64,000 nt of DNA from Planctomycetaceae bacterium (GTDB lineage Bacteria; Planctomycetota; Planctomycetia; Planctomycetales; Planctomycetaceae), in contig PBSL01000001.1 in assembly GCA_002726205.1 (NCBI GenBank), forward strand, positions 29,310 to 93,309, given 5' to 3'. Positions 54,153-62,455 of the stretch are shown here, one piece after another. The notes under the pieces are model-generated. The model had not been told where the DNA came from. It saw nothing but the letters and a program-made list of their open reading frames with translations, and ran no database searches. The first letter of the stretch is position 1; each line of letters starts with the position of its first letter. A program made the position numbers and the translations under genes.

Positions 54153-54932
54153 CTAGGCCATATTGACACCGCCGCAGACATTAAAGGCCTGCCCGGTGAT
54201 CATCCGACCGGCGGTGCTGGCCAGGTAGACGGCCATCGGAGCGATGTCCTCGGGCTCGAGTCGACCTCCGATTGGCGTCAAACCCGGCTCGTGATCATCC
54301 AACGCCTTCCCCAACCGATCGGCATCATAGGCGATTCGGATATCGTTCATCAGTGTCCGGACCGGTCCCGGACAAATGCAGTTGACGGTGATGCCCTGCC
54401 TGGCGGTCTCGACGGCGGCCGTCCGCATCAGTCCCAGCACCCCGTGCTTGCTGGCAGCATAGGCAGCGCCGTGCAGGCTGGCCTGTCGACTGTTGATCGA
54501 GGCAATTGTAATCACGCGACCGAATCCCGCATCGATCATCGGGGGCAGGACCAACTTCGTCAGTCGGTAGGGCGCATTCAGATTGACCTGCATCGTCAGA
54601 TCCCAGAAGTCGTCATTGAAGTCCTTCAAGGGCCTGGGATCTGCACTGCTGCCCACCCCCGCATTGTTCACCAAAATCTCGATTGGCCCCAGCGACCCGG
54701 CCACTTCAGCCACGATTTGACCGGGCACACTCGCATCCGAGAGGTCAGCGACAAAGGCCTCTGCAGTGCCTCCCGCCGCATTGATCTCCGAAACGACCTC
54801 ATCGAGTTCGTCGACCGATCGTGCCGCTGCCGCGACCTTGACCCCGGCCTGCCCATAGGCGACGCAGATTGCACGACCGATCCCTCGTCCTGCACCGGTA
54901 ATCAGAGCCACACGTCCTTCCAGTCCCTGCAT
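54153..54932 (-). CDS. Short-chain dehydrogenase/reductase
   Basis: The 259-aa protein is a classical SDR: LITGAGRGIGRA for the cofactor, LVNNAGVG, the active-site serine in ITIASINS, the YAASK pair, and ITVNCICPGPV. It ends AFNVCGGVNMA, with cysteine where many FabG-like proteins have aspartate. The ATG at 54932 has AGGGGAAG upstream; a longer reading to 55253 is unlikely because it passes the promoter at 55028-55057. The substrate is unknown (3-oxoacyl or sugar alcohol types are possible). It is divergent from fhcC. Confidence 0.87.
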   Translation of the reverse strand: MQGLEGRVALITGAGRGIGRAICVAYGQAGVKVAAAARSVDELDEVVSEINAAGGTAEAFVADLSDASVPGQIVAEVAGSLGPIEILVNNAGVGSSADPRPLKDFNDDFWDLTMQVNLNAPYRLTKLVLPPMIDAGFGRVITIASINSRQASLHGAAYAASKHGVLGLMRTAAVETARQGITVNCICPGPVRTLMNDIRIAYDADRLGKALDDHEPGLTPIGGRLEPEDIAPMAVYLASTAGRMITGQAFNVCGGVNMA

Positions 54933-55027
54933 CGTCGCTTCCCCTTTTTGTACAAGCCTCGTGAGCCTTGGTTGATGTCCCGTAGTCACCCGGCTAAAAC
55001 GGGTTCGTCCGTCACGCATTCTGCCGC

Positions 55028-55057
55028 ATTGTATCGCCGCCTGCCGGCTGCGCTCAA
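55028..55057 (-). promoter_or_regulatory. Putative promoter of the SDR gene
   Basis: On the minus strand TTGAGC (complement of 55052-55057) and TACAAT (complement of 55028-55033) are 18 bp apart. They lie in the 144-bp divergent gap between the SDR gene and fhcC. The leader would be about 90 nt. Confidence 0.45.
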
Positions 55058-55076
55058 CCACCTGACCGGGCTTGCC

Positions 55077-55901
55077 ATGCCGCTGCGGCTGACACTGAAA
55101 TCCACGATGACCGTCCCCATCGAAGTCGACTCGATTCGACTCGAAGTGGCCAGGTCTCAGACCCCTGCCGAGGTCCTGGCAACTCCCGTGTATCAGGGCA
55201 ACACGCAGGAGCCCCTCGGCACCTTTTTTGAAGCAACCGGATCGGCGGAGCAAGACAACACGCTGGTCTGGTCAGGAGACTGTCACCGCGTCAAGTTGAT
55301 CGGCGCCGGCCTGACCGAGGGAACCGTTCTGGTCGAGGGGACAGCCGGGATGCACCTGGGTGCCGAGATGACCGGCGGCCAGATCATCGTCGAGGGTAAT
55401 GCCACCGACTGGGTTGGTGCAGAAATGCAAGGAGGCCACATCCATGTCCGGGGTGATGTCGGCCATCTCTGCGGAGCAGTTTACCGGGGCGGACAGCGCG
55501 GGATGACTGGCGGCGAGATCCTTGTCGACGGAAGTGCCGGCAATGAGGTCGGCAATTCCATGCGACGGGGACTGATTGCAATTGGTGGTCGCGTCGGTGA
55601 TGGCACCGGGCTGGGCATGATCGCCGGAACAATTCTCGTTGGTCGCGAACCGGGAATCCGACACGGCGCGGGAATGAAACGGGGAACCATTGCGTTTCTT
55701 GCTGCCGGCGCACCTCCAAGCCTGCTGCCGACTTTTCGCCCGGCCGGTGCCGCTCAACCCACCTTCCTGCGCGTCTATATCGATCACCTCGCACGATCCG
55801 GCTGGCCAGTTCCCGACGGAGCAATCGACGCCCGGTATCGGTGCTACAACGGCGACTTCCTGGAATCGGGCAAGGGTGAGATTTTCGTACGTTCTGACTA
55901 G
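55077..55901 (+). CDS. fhcC: Formylmethanofuran dehydrogenase/formyltransferase complex subunit C
   Basis: The 274-aa product starts MPLRLTLKSTMTVPIEV, the typical FhcC/FwdC opening. A parallel beta-helix of GXGXG type follows (GMHLGAEMTGGQIIVEG, GDVGHLCGAVYRGGQRGMTGG, GNEVGNSMRRGLIAIGG). This fold is shared with the C-terminal domain of glutamate synthase. In methylotrophs and Planctomycetes FhcC belongs to the FhcABCD complex, which handles formyl-methanofuran in H4MPT-dependent formaldehyde oxidation. fhcA, fhcB and fhcD are not in the window. ATG 55077 gives the expected length. oleC begins 27 bp downstream. Confidence 0.85.
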   Translation: MPLRLTLKSTMTVPIEVDSIRLEVARSQTPAEVLATPVYQGNTQEPLGTFFEATGSAEQDNTLVWSGDCHRVKLIGAGLTEGTVLVEGTAGMHLGAEMTGGQIIVEGNATDWVGAEMQGGHIHVRGDVGHLCGAVYRGGQRGMTGGEILVDGSAGNEVGNSMRRGLIAIGGRVGDGTGLGMIAGTILVGREPGIRHGAGMKRGTIAFLAAGAPPSLLPTFRPAGAAQPTFLRVYIDHLARSGWPVPDGAIDARYRCYNGDFLESGKGEIFVRSD

Positions 55902-55928
55902 TCCCTCCCACACGGTCCTGGCAGTTCC

Positions 55929-57614
55929 ATGGGCGATCCGCCACGCGAACTCGGTGGCAACGTGGCGCAGCGGTTGGCCGAGTCAGCCAAGCTGGCCCCG
56001 GACGGGCCGGCGATAATCGTCTGTGACGCGCACGGTCGATCCCGCAGCGAAATTTCGTTTCGCCGCCTCGATGAACTCGTCAATCGCCTGGCCGCTGGGC
56101 TGATTGCAAATGGCCTGGCTCCTGGTGACCGAATCGTTCTGATGGTGCGCCCCGGCCAGGAGTTTCTCGCACTCGTCTTCGCCCTCTTTCGGGCCGGCGC
56201 CGTCGTCGTCCTGATCGATCCCGGAATGGGACTCAAACACGTGATCGACTGTCTCGAGGGGATCTGCCCTCGAGGATTCGTTTCGGTGCCCTCGGTGCAA
56301 TGGGCCCGCTGGTACTGGCAACGGAAGTTTCCCGTCGCCCGGCTCAATGTCCATGTTGGGGGGTGGGCCCCCTCGTCGCTCAGCTATCGACGCCTCGCTT
56401 TATCCGATCCGGGCCAACTTCAGCCTCCGACAATCACCGGCACGGACCCGGCCGCGATCATCTTTACCAGTGGCAGCACCGGACCTGCAAAAGGTGTGGA
56501 ATACGAACACGGCATGTTCTGTGCCCAGGCCGACCTGCTACGGGAACACTTCGACATCAAACCCGGAGAAAAGGACCTGCCGGCGTTTCCCCTGTTTGCG
56601 ATGTTCAACACGGCGATGGGGGTCACTTCGGTTTTCCCCTCATTTGACCCCACACGACCGGCCGCCGTTGATCCTCGACACGTCATCGCGCCGATCCAGG
56701 TCCAGCAGGTCAGCCAGGCCTTCGGCTCACCGGCACTTTGGGATCGCGTGGGTCGCTACTGCCAGTCAGAGGGGATCACACTTCCCTCGCTGGTACGTGT
56801 TCTATCGGCAGGTGCCCCGGTGCCTCCCCGGGTCGTCCGCTCGATCCGAAACGTACTCCAGGCCCCCAATGCCGACATCTACACCCCCTACGGGGCCACC
56901 GAGGCCTTGCCCGTATCGGTCATCAGCGGTGAGGAAATCGACACCGAAACAGCCGACCGCTCCGCCCGGGGCTCGGGGACCTGCGTGGGCCGATTGTTTC
57001 CTGGAATCGATGTTCGAATCATCCCCATCGACGATTCCCCGATTTCGAGTTTCGAAGACCTCGAGCTACTTCGGGCCGGAGAGATCGGCGAAATCCTCGT
57101 GCGTGGTCCCTCGGTGACACGGCGCTACTTTCGTCACGATCAGGCCACAACGCTCGCCAAGGTCCCGGACGGCTCCTCGGTCTGGCACCGGATGGGCGAC
57201 CTGGGCTACCTGGACGACCAGAACAGACTCTGGTTTTGCGGTCGCAAGGCTCATCGAGTGGAAACCGACGAGGGACTCCTGTTCAGCGTCCCCTGTGAGT
57301 CAATCTACAACGAACACCCGTCAGTGTTTCGCAGTGCCCTGGTTGGTCTCGGCCCGCGTCCTCGGCAAACTCCCGTGATCGTGGTCGAGTTGACCCCGGG
57401 GGTGGGCGATCCCACCGACCGATTGGCGGCCGAACTGCTTGCCCTGGGGGCGGCACACACGCTGACCGCACGAATCCATGACATCCTTTTCCATCCGTCC
57501 CTTCCCGTTGACATCCGGCACAACGTCAAGATTGACCGCGAGCGGTTGGCCTTCTGGGCGACCGGACAATGCAGTCCCGATGCACAAGAACAACCGGGTA
57601 TGCACCACACATGA
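55929..57614 (+). CDS. oleC: Olefin beta-lactone synthetase (AMP-ligase superfamily)
   Basis: The 561-aa adenylate-forming enzyme has GDRIVLMVRPGQEFLALVFALFRAGAVVVLIDPGMG, a distinctive OleC stretch. The ATP loop is IIFTSGSTGPAKGVEYEH (about 180-189), then YTPYGATEALP, GRLFPGIDVRII, RMGDLGYLDDQNRLWFCGR and a final NVKIDRERLA. OleC converts the beta-hydroxy acid made by OleA and OleD into a beta-lactone, which OleB decarboxylates to a long-chain olefin. OleA (thiolase) and OleB are not nearby. The next gene, oleD, overlaps the stop by 4 bp (ATGA), indicating coupling. Confidence 0.88.
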   Translation: MGDPPRELGGNVAQRLAESAKLAPDGPAIIVCDAHGRSRSEISFRRLDELVNRLAAGLIANGLAPGDRIVLMVRPGQEFLALVFALFRAGAVVVLIDPGMGLKHVIDCLEGICPRGFVSVPSVQWARWYWQRKFPVARLNVHVGGWAPSSLSYRRLALSDPGQLQPPTITGTDPAAIIFTSGSTGPAKGVEYEHGMFCAQADLLREHFDIKPGEKDLPAFPLFAMFNTAMGVTSVFPSFDPTRPAAVDPRHVIAPIQVQQVSQAFGSPALWDRVGRYCQSEGITLPSLVRVLSAGAPVPPRVVRSIRNVLQAPNADIYTPYGATEALPVSVISGEEIDTETADRSARGSGTCVGRLFPGIDVRIIPIDDSPISSFEDLELLRAGEIGEILVRGPSVTRRYFRHDQATTLAKVPDGSSVWHRMGDLGYLDDQNRLWFCGRKAHRVETDEGLLFSVPCESIYNEHPSVFRSALVGLGPRPRQTPVIVVELTPGVGDPTDRLAAELLALGAAHTLTARIHDILFHPSLPVDIRHNVKIDRERLAFWATGQCSPDAQEQPGMHHT

Positions 57615-58615
57615 GCAACCTTGTGACCGGTGGAGGCGGCTTCCTGGGCCGCTACATCGTTGAACAACTGGTCGCCCGGGGAGAACCGGTTCGTGTCTTC
57701 TGCCGACACGAACCCAACGGCCTTACGTTGGACCGTGTTTCATGGCACCGGGGCGACGTCCGGGATGTCGAGGCGGTGGCCGCGGCCTGCCAGGGAATCA
57801 CGACCGTTTTTCACTGCGCCGCGATCCCGGGGATCTGGGGCCCCTGGTCCCATTTCCACGAAGTCAATACCCGTGGCACTCTCAACCTGCTCAGCGCCGC
57901 CCGCTCGGTCTCGGCAACACGCTTCGTTTACACCAGCAGCCCCAGCGTTGTTTTTGACGGCAGCGATCATCTCGATGCGGACGAAACGCTGCCTTACCCC
58001 CGGAAGTTTCTCTGCGGTTATTCAAGATCGAAGTCATTAGCCGAAATCGCCGTTCTCGAGGCCAACGGCGACAGCGACATGGCCACGGTCGCCCTGCGGC
58101 CTCACCTGATCTGGGGCCCCCGCGACAATCATCTGGTTCCCCGCCTGATCCAGCAAACCCTCGCGCACCGCCTGCGACAGGTCGGCCGAGGCGACAACCG
58201 GGTGTCGATGACCTATGTCGAAAACGCCGCCGCCGCTCACCTGCAGGCAGCCGACCTCCTCACCCCCGATGCGACTCACGCAGGACGGGCCTATTTCATC
58301 AACGAACCCGAAAGCGTCAACCTCTGGGATTGGATCAATCAGCTGCTTGGCCTGGCCGATCTCCCGCCGGTCACCGCGACCATTTCCGCCGCCGCCGCCC
58401 ATCGGCTGGGGACCTTGCTGGAAGCCACGTGGCGCCTGTTTCGACTCAAAGGCGAACCCCCGATGACTCGATTTCTCGCCGCGCAACTCTCACGTTCTCA
58501 CAGTTACTCGATCGCGGCGGCGACCCGGGACTTCGGCTATCGCAGGATCGTCCCCGTCGATGAAGGGCTTCGCCGGCTCGAGCCCGAACTCAAGCAGCTC
58601 GCTGCCTCCGGTTAG
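57611..58615 (+). CDS. oleD: 2-alkyl-3-oxoalkanoate reductase (OleD)
   Basis: The 334-aa extended SDR has the cofactor motif VTGGGGFLGRYIV, GDVRDVEAV, VFHCAAIPGIWGP, and VNTRGTLNLL. The active site has YTSSPSVVF and YSRSKSLAE, and the later part carries LRPHLIWGPRDNHLVPR. This matches OleD, which reduces the beta-keto acid from OleA in head-to-head hydrocarbon synthesis. ATG 57611 overlaps the oleC stop. A strong hairpin at the 3' end (58604-58627) separates it from the convergent cytochrome b gene. Confidence 0.88.
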   Translation: MSNLVTGGGGFLGRYIVEQLVARGEPVRVFCRHEPNGLTLDRVSWHRGDVRDVEAVAAACQGITTVFHCAAIPGIWGPWSHFHEVNTRGTLNLLSAARSVSATRFVYTSSPSVVFDGSDHLDADETLPYPRKFLCGYSRSKSLAEIAVLEANGDSDMATVALRPHLIWGPRDNHLVPRLIQQTLAHRLRQVGRGDNRVSMTYVENAAAAHLQAADLLTPDATHAGRAYFINEPESVNLWDWINQLLGLADLPPVTATISAAAAHRLGTLLEATWRLFRLKGEPPMTRFLAAQLSRSHSYSIAAATRDFGYRRIVPVDEGLRRLEPELKQLAASG

Positions 58616-58627
58616 CTCACCGGAGGC
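58604..58627. terminator. Bidirectional terminator hairpin between oleD and cytochrome b
   Basis: GCCTCCGGT (58604-58612) and ACCGGAGGC (58619-58627) form a perfect 9-bp stem with a 6-nt loop. It spans the oleD stop codon and the 14-bp space to the convergent gene. T-runs on either side are short. Confidence 0.6.
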
Positions 58628-58629
58628 CT

Positions 58630-60549
58630 TCACTTGGCCACACTCGCGGCTGTGCCGGGGGCGCGACGCTCCTCGTACGGCTCGACCAACGTCGGGGTGT
58701 AATCGCCCACCAGCCAGCGGACCAGCAGTTCCAGTTCCTCGGACGTCATACGCTTGCCGTAGGCCGGCATCTGGTTCTTGCTCCCGTAGTGTTGAGCAGC
58801 ACCCGGGTTGGAAATGAAGTCCTTCAGCCATGCCGCCGAGCCGTATCCGGACAAGTTTGGGGCCTCGTCGGCATCGTCGTCGGCAACAGGGGTGAATGCC
58901 TGGCCGATTGTGCTGTGGCAGTCGGCACACGAGGTGCCGTTGATCGCACCGGCCCAGTCGCCGTCGACGGCCAGGCGTTGGCCACGGGCCACCAGATTGT
59001 TCTTCGGTGGGTCTTTGTAGCCGGCACTGGCAACAAGAAATGCTACCAGAGCTTCGACATTCTGTTTGTTCTCGTCACTGCGGAGTGACTCGGCATCGCC
59101 CGACCAATCGGCCATCTCCGATTCATCGGGGTCGAGAATCTCGTCGTCAGGTTTGGCTGCCTTGAACCACGGTGCATTTTTCAGAGGGGCGAAATGTTTG
59201 CTGTAGTCCACAACGACGGCTCGCATCCACTCGCTCGAGCCGAAATTTCCGAGATCCAGCGCGGTTGGCAGTGCCACTTGCTGTTTCCCATCGCGAGTCT
59301 CGTAGACGAGACGACCGCGTCCATTGTGCCCGTTGTATTGATGGCAACTCGAACAGTGCTTGGCGAACAGTCGCGGTCCTTGTGTGAAAGGGTCCTCTCG
59401 CAACAGCGTGACAGCTCCGGACACCGGAATTTTGTTCGGCCCGCCCGCCAGCTCCTGAATTCGGATCGCATCCCGGTGGGCCTCGTGAATTGCGGCCTGG
59501 TGCGCCTCGTCGGACCCGTCCTCAGAAAACGCCATCAGTGTCAGAACGCCGATCCCAATAGACAATGCCCAGGTAAAGTTCACGTTGAACCTGTGTCCTC
59601 TGGCTGTACGCCCGATCAATGGCATCGCCCCGATCATGAGCATGATCAATCCGGGGAGATAGATCGCGCCGAATGCCAGGCCGAAATGCTCGATGAACTC
59701 GAACTTCAGGAACCGGAACAGAAACAGGAAATACCATTCGGGTCGCGCCGCGGCATATGACTCCGAAGGATTCGCCGGCGGACTGAGTTCCGCCCCTTTC
59801 CAGATTGCCAACCCCAGGACCAGTGCCAGCACGGCCAGACAGGCCACGCCGTCCTTGAGTACCTGGTCGGGCCAGAACATGGTATCGGGAGCGTGGTTGG
59901 GATCTTTGACGGTCAGGCCATGCCTGCGAAACACGTAAATGTGCAGACCGAGGAAGGCGATCAACGCACCCGGGAGCAAACCCGCGTGCATGGCAAAAAA
60001 ACGGGTCAACGTGTGATGGCCGTATTCTGAGCCTCCCTGCACAAGTTGCTGCAGTTGGACGCCGATGATCGGTGTGGCTCCCATGATCTTGGTCGCCACC
60101 TTGGTTGCGTAGTAGCCCTTCTGGTCCCACGGCAACAGGTATCCGGTCAGCGACAGGCCCAACACGATCTGCATCAAAATCAATCCGAGCCAGAAATTGA
60201 CCTCGCGGGGCGCCTTGTATGCTCCGTCGATGATGACCTGCACGAGGTGGATGGCCATCAGAATCACCATCGCCTGAGCGGTGAAGTGGTGCAGCCCGCG
60301 GACGAGCCAGCCGAAAGTCATTTCGTTTTGAATGTAGTAGACGCTCTCCCAGGCCGTCTGAGCGCTGGAACTGTAGGCTGTCCAGAGAAACAGGCCCGTG
60401 ATCACCTGGACGCTGAACGTGAACACCAGCGTACTGCCCCAGACATAACGCCAGCGCGCCCCTCCCGGCACACGTTCGAACAACGCCTCGTGCAGGATCT
60501 CGCGGTAGCCCGTACGGTCGTCAAGCCAACTCAGCAGATTGCGGATCAT
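58630..60549 (-). CDS. Cytochrome b fused to a cytochrome c domain with two CXXCH motifs
   Basis: The 639-aa protein joins the cytochrome b of a quinol-oxidising bc-type complex to cytochrome c. Residues 1-345 hold the b haem ligands (His87/88 with 101, and His188 with 203), RRHGLTVKDPNH and the quinol-site PEWY at 270-273. A C-terminal 250-residue region has two haem c sites, CSSCH (399-403) and CADCH (541-545). It takes quinol electrons and passes them through Rieske and haem c to a c-type or oxidase acceptor. The ATG overlaps the Rieske gene stop (ATGA). No separate cytochrome c1 gene is needed. Confidence 0.93.
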   Translation of the reverse strand: MIRNLLSWLDDRTGYREILHEALFERVPGGARWRYVWGSTLVFTFSVQVITGLFLWTAYSSSAQTAWESVYYIQNEMTFGWLVRGLHHFTAQAMVILMAIHLVQVIIDGAYKAPREVNFWLGLILMQIVLGLSLTGYLLPWDQKGYYATKVATKIMGATPIIGVQLQQLVQGGSEYGHHTLTRFFAMHAGLLPGALIAFLGLHIYVFRRHGLTVKDPNHAPDTMFWPDQVLKDGVACLAVLALVLGLAIWKGAELSPPANPSESYAAARPEWYFLFLFRFLKFEFIEHFGLAFGAIYLPGLIMLMIGAMPLIGRTARGHRFNVNFTWALSIGIGVLTLMAFSEDGSDEAHQAAIHEAHRDAIRIQELAGGPNKIPVSGAVTLLREDPFTQGPRLFAKHCSSCHQYNGHNGRGRLVYETRDGKQQVALPTALDLGNFGSSEWMRAVVVDYSKHFAPLKNAPWFKAAKPDDEILDPDESEMADWSGDAESLRSDENKQNVEALVAFLVASAGYKDPPKNNLVARGQRLAVDGDWAGAINGTSCADCHSTIGQAFTPVADDDADEAPNLSGYGSAAWLKDFISNPGAAQHYGSKNQMPAYGKRMTSEELELLVRWLVGDYTPTLVEPYEERRAPGTAASVAK

Positions 60550-61244
60550 GTCGCTACCTTCTCAGAGATTCCGCCACGGAAGTTCCTGAACTGCACCCAG
60601 ATCTCGTCACCGGTGTCCGCCTTGATTTCCAGACGGTCCATGTCACGAGGTGGAATCGGATTGTTCTTCTGCCCGTCAAGCTTGAAGGCACTCAAGTGGC
60701 ACGGACAGTAAAAGTCTTGCTGGGAACCCCGGTACTCGACGGAACAACCCAGGTGAGGACAGATCGTGTTGAAGGCAATTACCTCGCCCGACGCGAGTCG
60801 TCTCAGCCACACCGTACCGATCGGGACGTTTGGGAACTTGTTCCAGGCATCCACGAGGTCATCCTTGATGGTTACCAGCTGAGGACTCCCCCCGATCGGC
60901 AACGCTGACCTTGTTACCGGCAGCTTGATGTACCCCTGTGAGTCCTTGGCCACGCCGCTTTGGCTGCCCGTCCCTTCTTCATCGACTGCTCGTTTTTCTC
61001 GAAACAACGGGTCAAGGAAGAACACCAGTCCGGCGACAAATGGCACCAATCCGACGATCGCGCCAATCGAACCTGCCAAAATCTGCGTCATGAAATCTCG
61101 GCGGCTTCTGTCCTCGTGTGCCACCTCGTCGGATTCGGGCATCATTTCCGCTTCATCCGAGTTCTCCTCCAACGTTTCCTCATCGCGAGGTTCCTCTTCT
61201 GGCTCGGAACCGGCGCCGTCGATCAAGGGCGTTTCGTCGAACAT
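60546..61244 (-). CDS. Rieske [2Fe-2S] protein of the bc complex
   Basis: The 232-aa product has a long acidic N-terminus and a twin-arginine motif (SRRDFM, 48-53). A single membrane helix follows (about 57-77), then a Rieske fold with CPHLGC (Cys162, His164, Cys167) and CPCH (Cys180, Cys182, His183). The four ligands and the disulfide cysteines are all present. AGGAG precedes the ATG. It overlaps the cytochrome b gene by 4 bp, so the two-gene operon encodes the core of the quinol:acceptor oxidoreductase. A terminator on the same strand lies upstream of it. Confidence 0.94.
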   Translation of the reverse strand: MFDETPLIDGAGSEPEEEPRDEETLEENSDEAEMMPESDEVAHEDRSRRDFMTQILAGSIGAIVGLVPFVAGLVFFLDPLFREKRAVDEEGTGSQSGVAKDSQGYIKLPVTRSALPIGGSPQLVTIKDDLVDAWNKFPNVPIGTVWLRRLASGEVIAFNTICPHLGCSVEYRGSQQDFYCPCHLSAFKLDGQKNNPIPPRDMDRLEIKADTGDEIWVQFRNFRGGISEKVAT

Positions 61245-61333
61245 CACTCGTCTCCTGGATTCCGCCCGTCCGGCCCACTCACGGATCGGCCACAACGAAA
61301 TGCTTTATCTGATCTGGCGTCTGGGAGTCTCTG

Positions 61334-61372
61334 AAAAATCGCCGGTTTCCTTCAGATTTCCGGAACCGGCGA
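61334..61372 (-). terminator. Rho-independent terminator after the ribF-nrnA genes
   Basis: A 9-bp perfect stem joins 61364-61372 and 61339-61347 (TCGCCGGTT/AACCGGCGA on the minus strand) with a 16-nt loop. It is followed on the minus strand by five T residues (61334-61338). It lies 48 bp past the nrnA stop and before the Rieske gene, so it separates the two transcripts. Confidence 0.75.
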
Positions 61373-61419
61373 ACACTCGGAAGGACTTCTTGGGGGGGGA
61401 TGGTTTGACTGAGGGAATT

Positions 61420-62421
61420 TCATTGTGGGGGGGTTGAGGACTGCAGTCCGCTGGTCATTGCCTGAACGAGCCTTACCAGACCTGCCTCGAATGGCCCCGG
61501 CAAGAGTGCTCCCGAGGCGGCGCGGTGGCCCCCGCCTCCGAATTGTTCGGCAACCGCAGCAACATCCACGTGTCCGCGGCTACGAAAACTCACCTTCACC
61601 TGGCCATCCTGTTGTTCGTGTGCGATGAAAGCACACTCGACGCCGACAATCCGAAAACACACATTGACAACGTCTTCGGTGTCGGCAGGCACGGCACCGG
61701 TACGGGAAAAATCGTCCCGGCGGGCCGTCAGCCAGGCCAAGCGACCTCCGCATGCCAACTCAATCCGCTCGAGCATCCGCCCGGTCAGCCGAATTCTGGC
61801 CTGCGTCTGCCGCTCGAAAAGCTCCCGATATGATAGGTGCGGCTGGGCGCCGAGGTCAATCAACTGCCCGGCAGCTCTCAGAGTTCCCCCGTTTGTGGAA
61901 GGAAAACGGAACCAGCCAGTATCGGTGGCGATGGCACAAAACAGCGCGTTGGCCGCAATCCTCGAGAGTTGCCAATCTGCCGATTCGGCGAGGTCAAAAA
62001 CCAAACGGCCCGTGGCTTCGGCCGAGACATCTTTGAATTCCACGTCACCGACCTCGTCGCTGCTTTGGTGATGATCGATCACCACCTTCAGCGCCGCGGT
62101 ATTTCGCAACACATCACCGACGTCGACAAGCTGCGCCCAGGCACTGGTGTCGAGTACAACATGAACATCCGTATCACGGGCCTGTTCGGCGTCACACTCT
62201 GCGCCCAGGGACTGCACGCGAGCATCCGGATCCAGGAAACGCAGCGATTCACTGATCGGTGACGGATTAATAATCCGAACCGTCTTACCCTGCGACTCCA
62301 GAAGCTCGGCTAACGCGATCTCCGACCCAATCGCGTCGGCATCGGGCCGTACGTGACTAGTCAACACGAAACGTTCGTGCGACGACACCACATCGCAAAA
62401 CGGTTGCCAGTCGATCGCCAT
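61420..62421 (-). CDS. nrnA: DHH-family nanoRNase/pAp phosphatase
   Basis: The 333-aa product has the DHH phosphoesterase motifs LTSHVRPDADAIGSE, VHVVLDTS, VVIDHHQS and an IATDTGWFRF segment. The DHHA1 domain carries QFGGGGHRAASGA. NrnA degrades 2-5 nt RNAs and dephosphorylates pAp. ATG 62421 is used (GAGGGG upstream). The end of the gene is a C-tract of seven. ribF ends 34 bp upstream of the start and the genes are co-directional. Confidence 0.9.
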   Translation of the reverse strand: MAIDWQPFCDVVSSHERFVLTSHVRPDADAIGSEIALAELLESQGKTVRIINPSPISESLRFLDPDARVQSLGAECDAEQARDTDVHVVLDTSAWAQLVDVGDVLRNTAALKVVIDHHQSSDEVGDVEFKDVSAEATGRLVFDLAESADWQLSRIAANALFCAIATDTGWFRFPSTNGGTLRAAGQLIDLGAQPHLSYRELFERQTQARIRLTGRMLERIELACGGRLAWLTARRDDFSRTGAVPADTEDVVNVCFRIVGVECAFIAHEQQDGQVKVSFRSRGHVDVAAVAEQFGGGGHRAASGALLPGPFEAGLVRLVQAMTSGLQSSTPPQ

Positions 62422-62455
62422 CGTCCCCTCTTGCCGCCGGCCCGCGAGAAACAAA

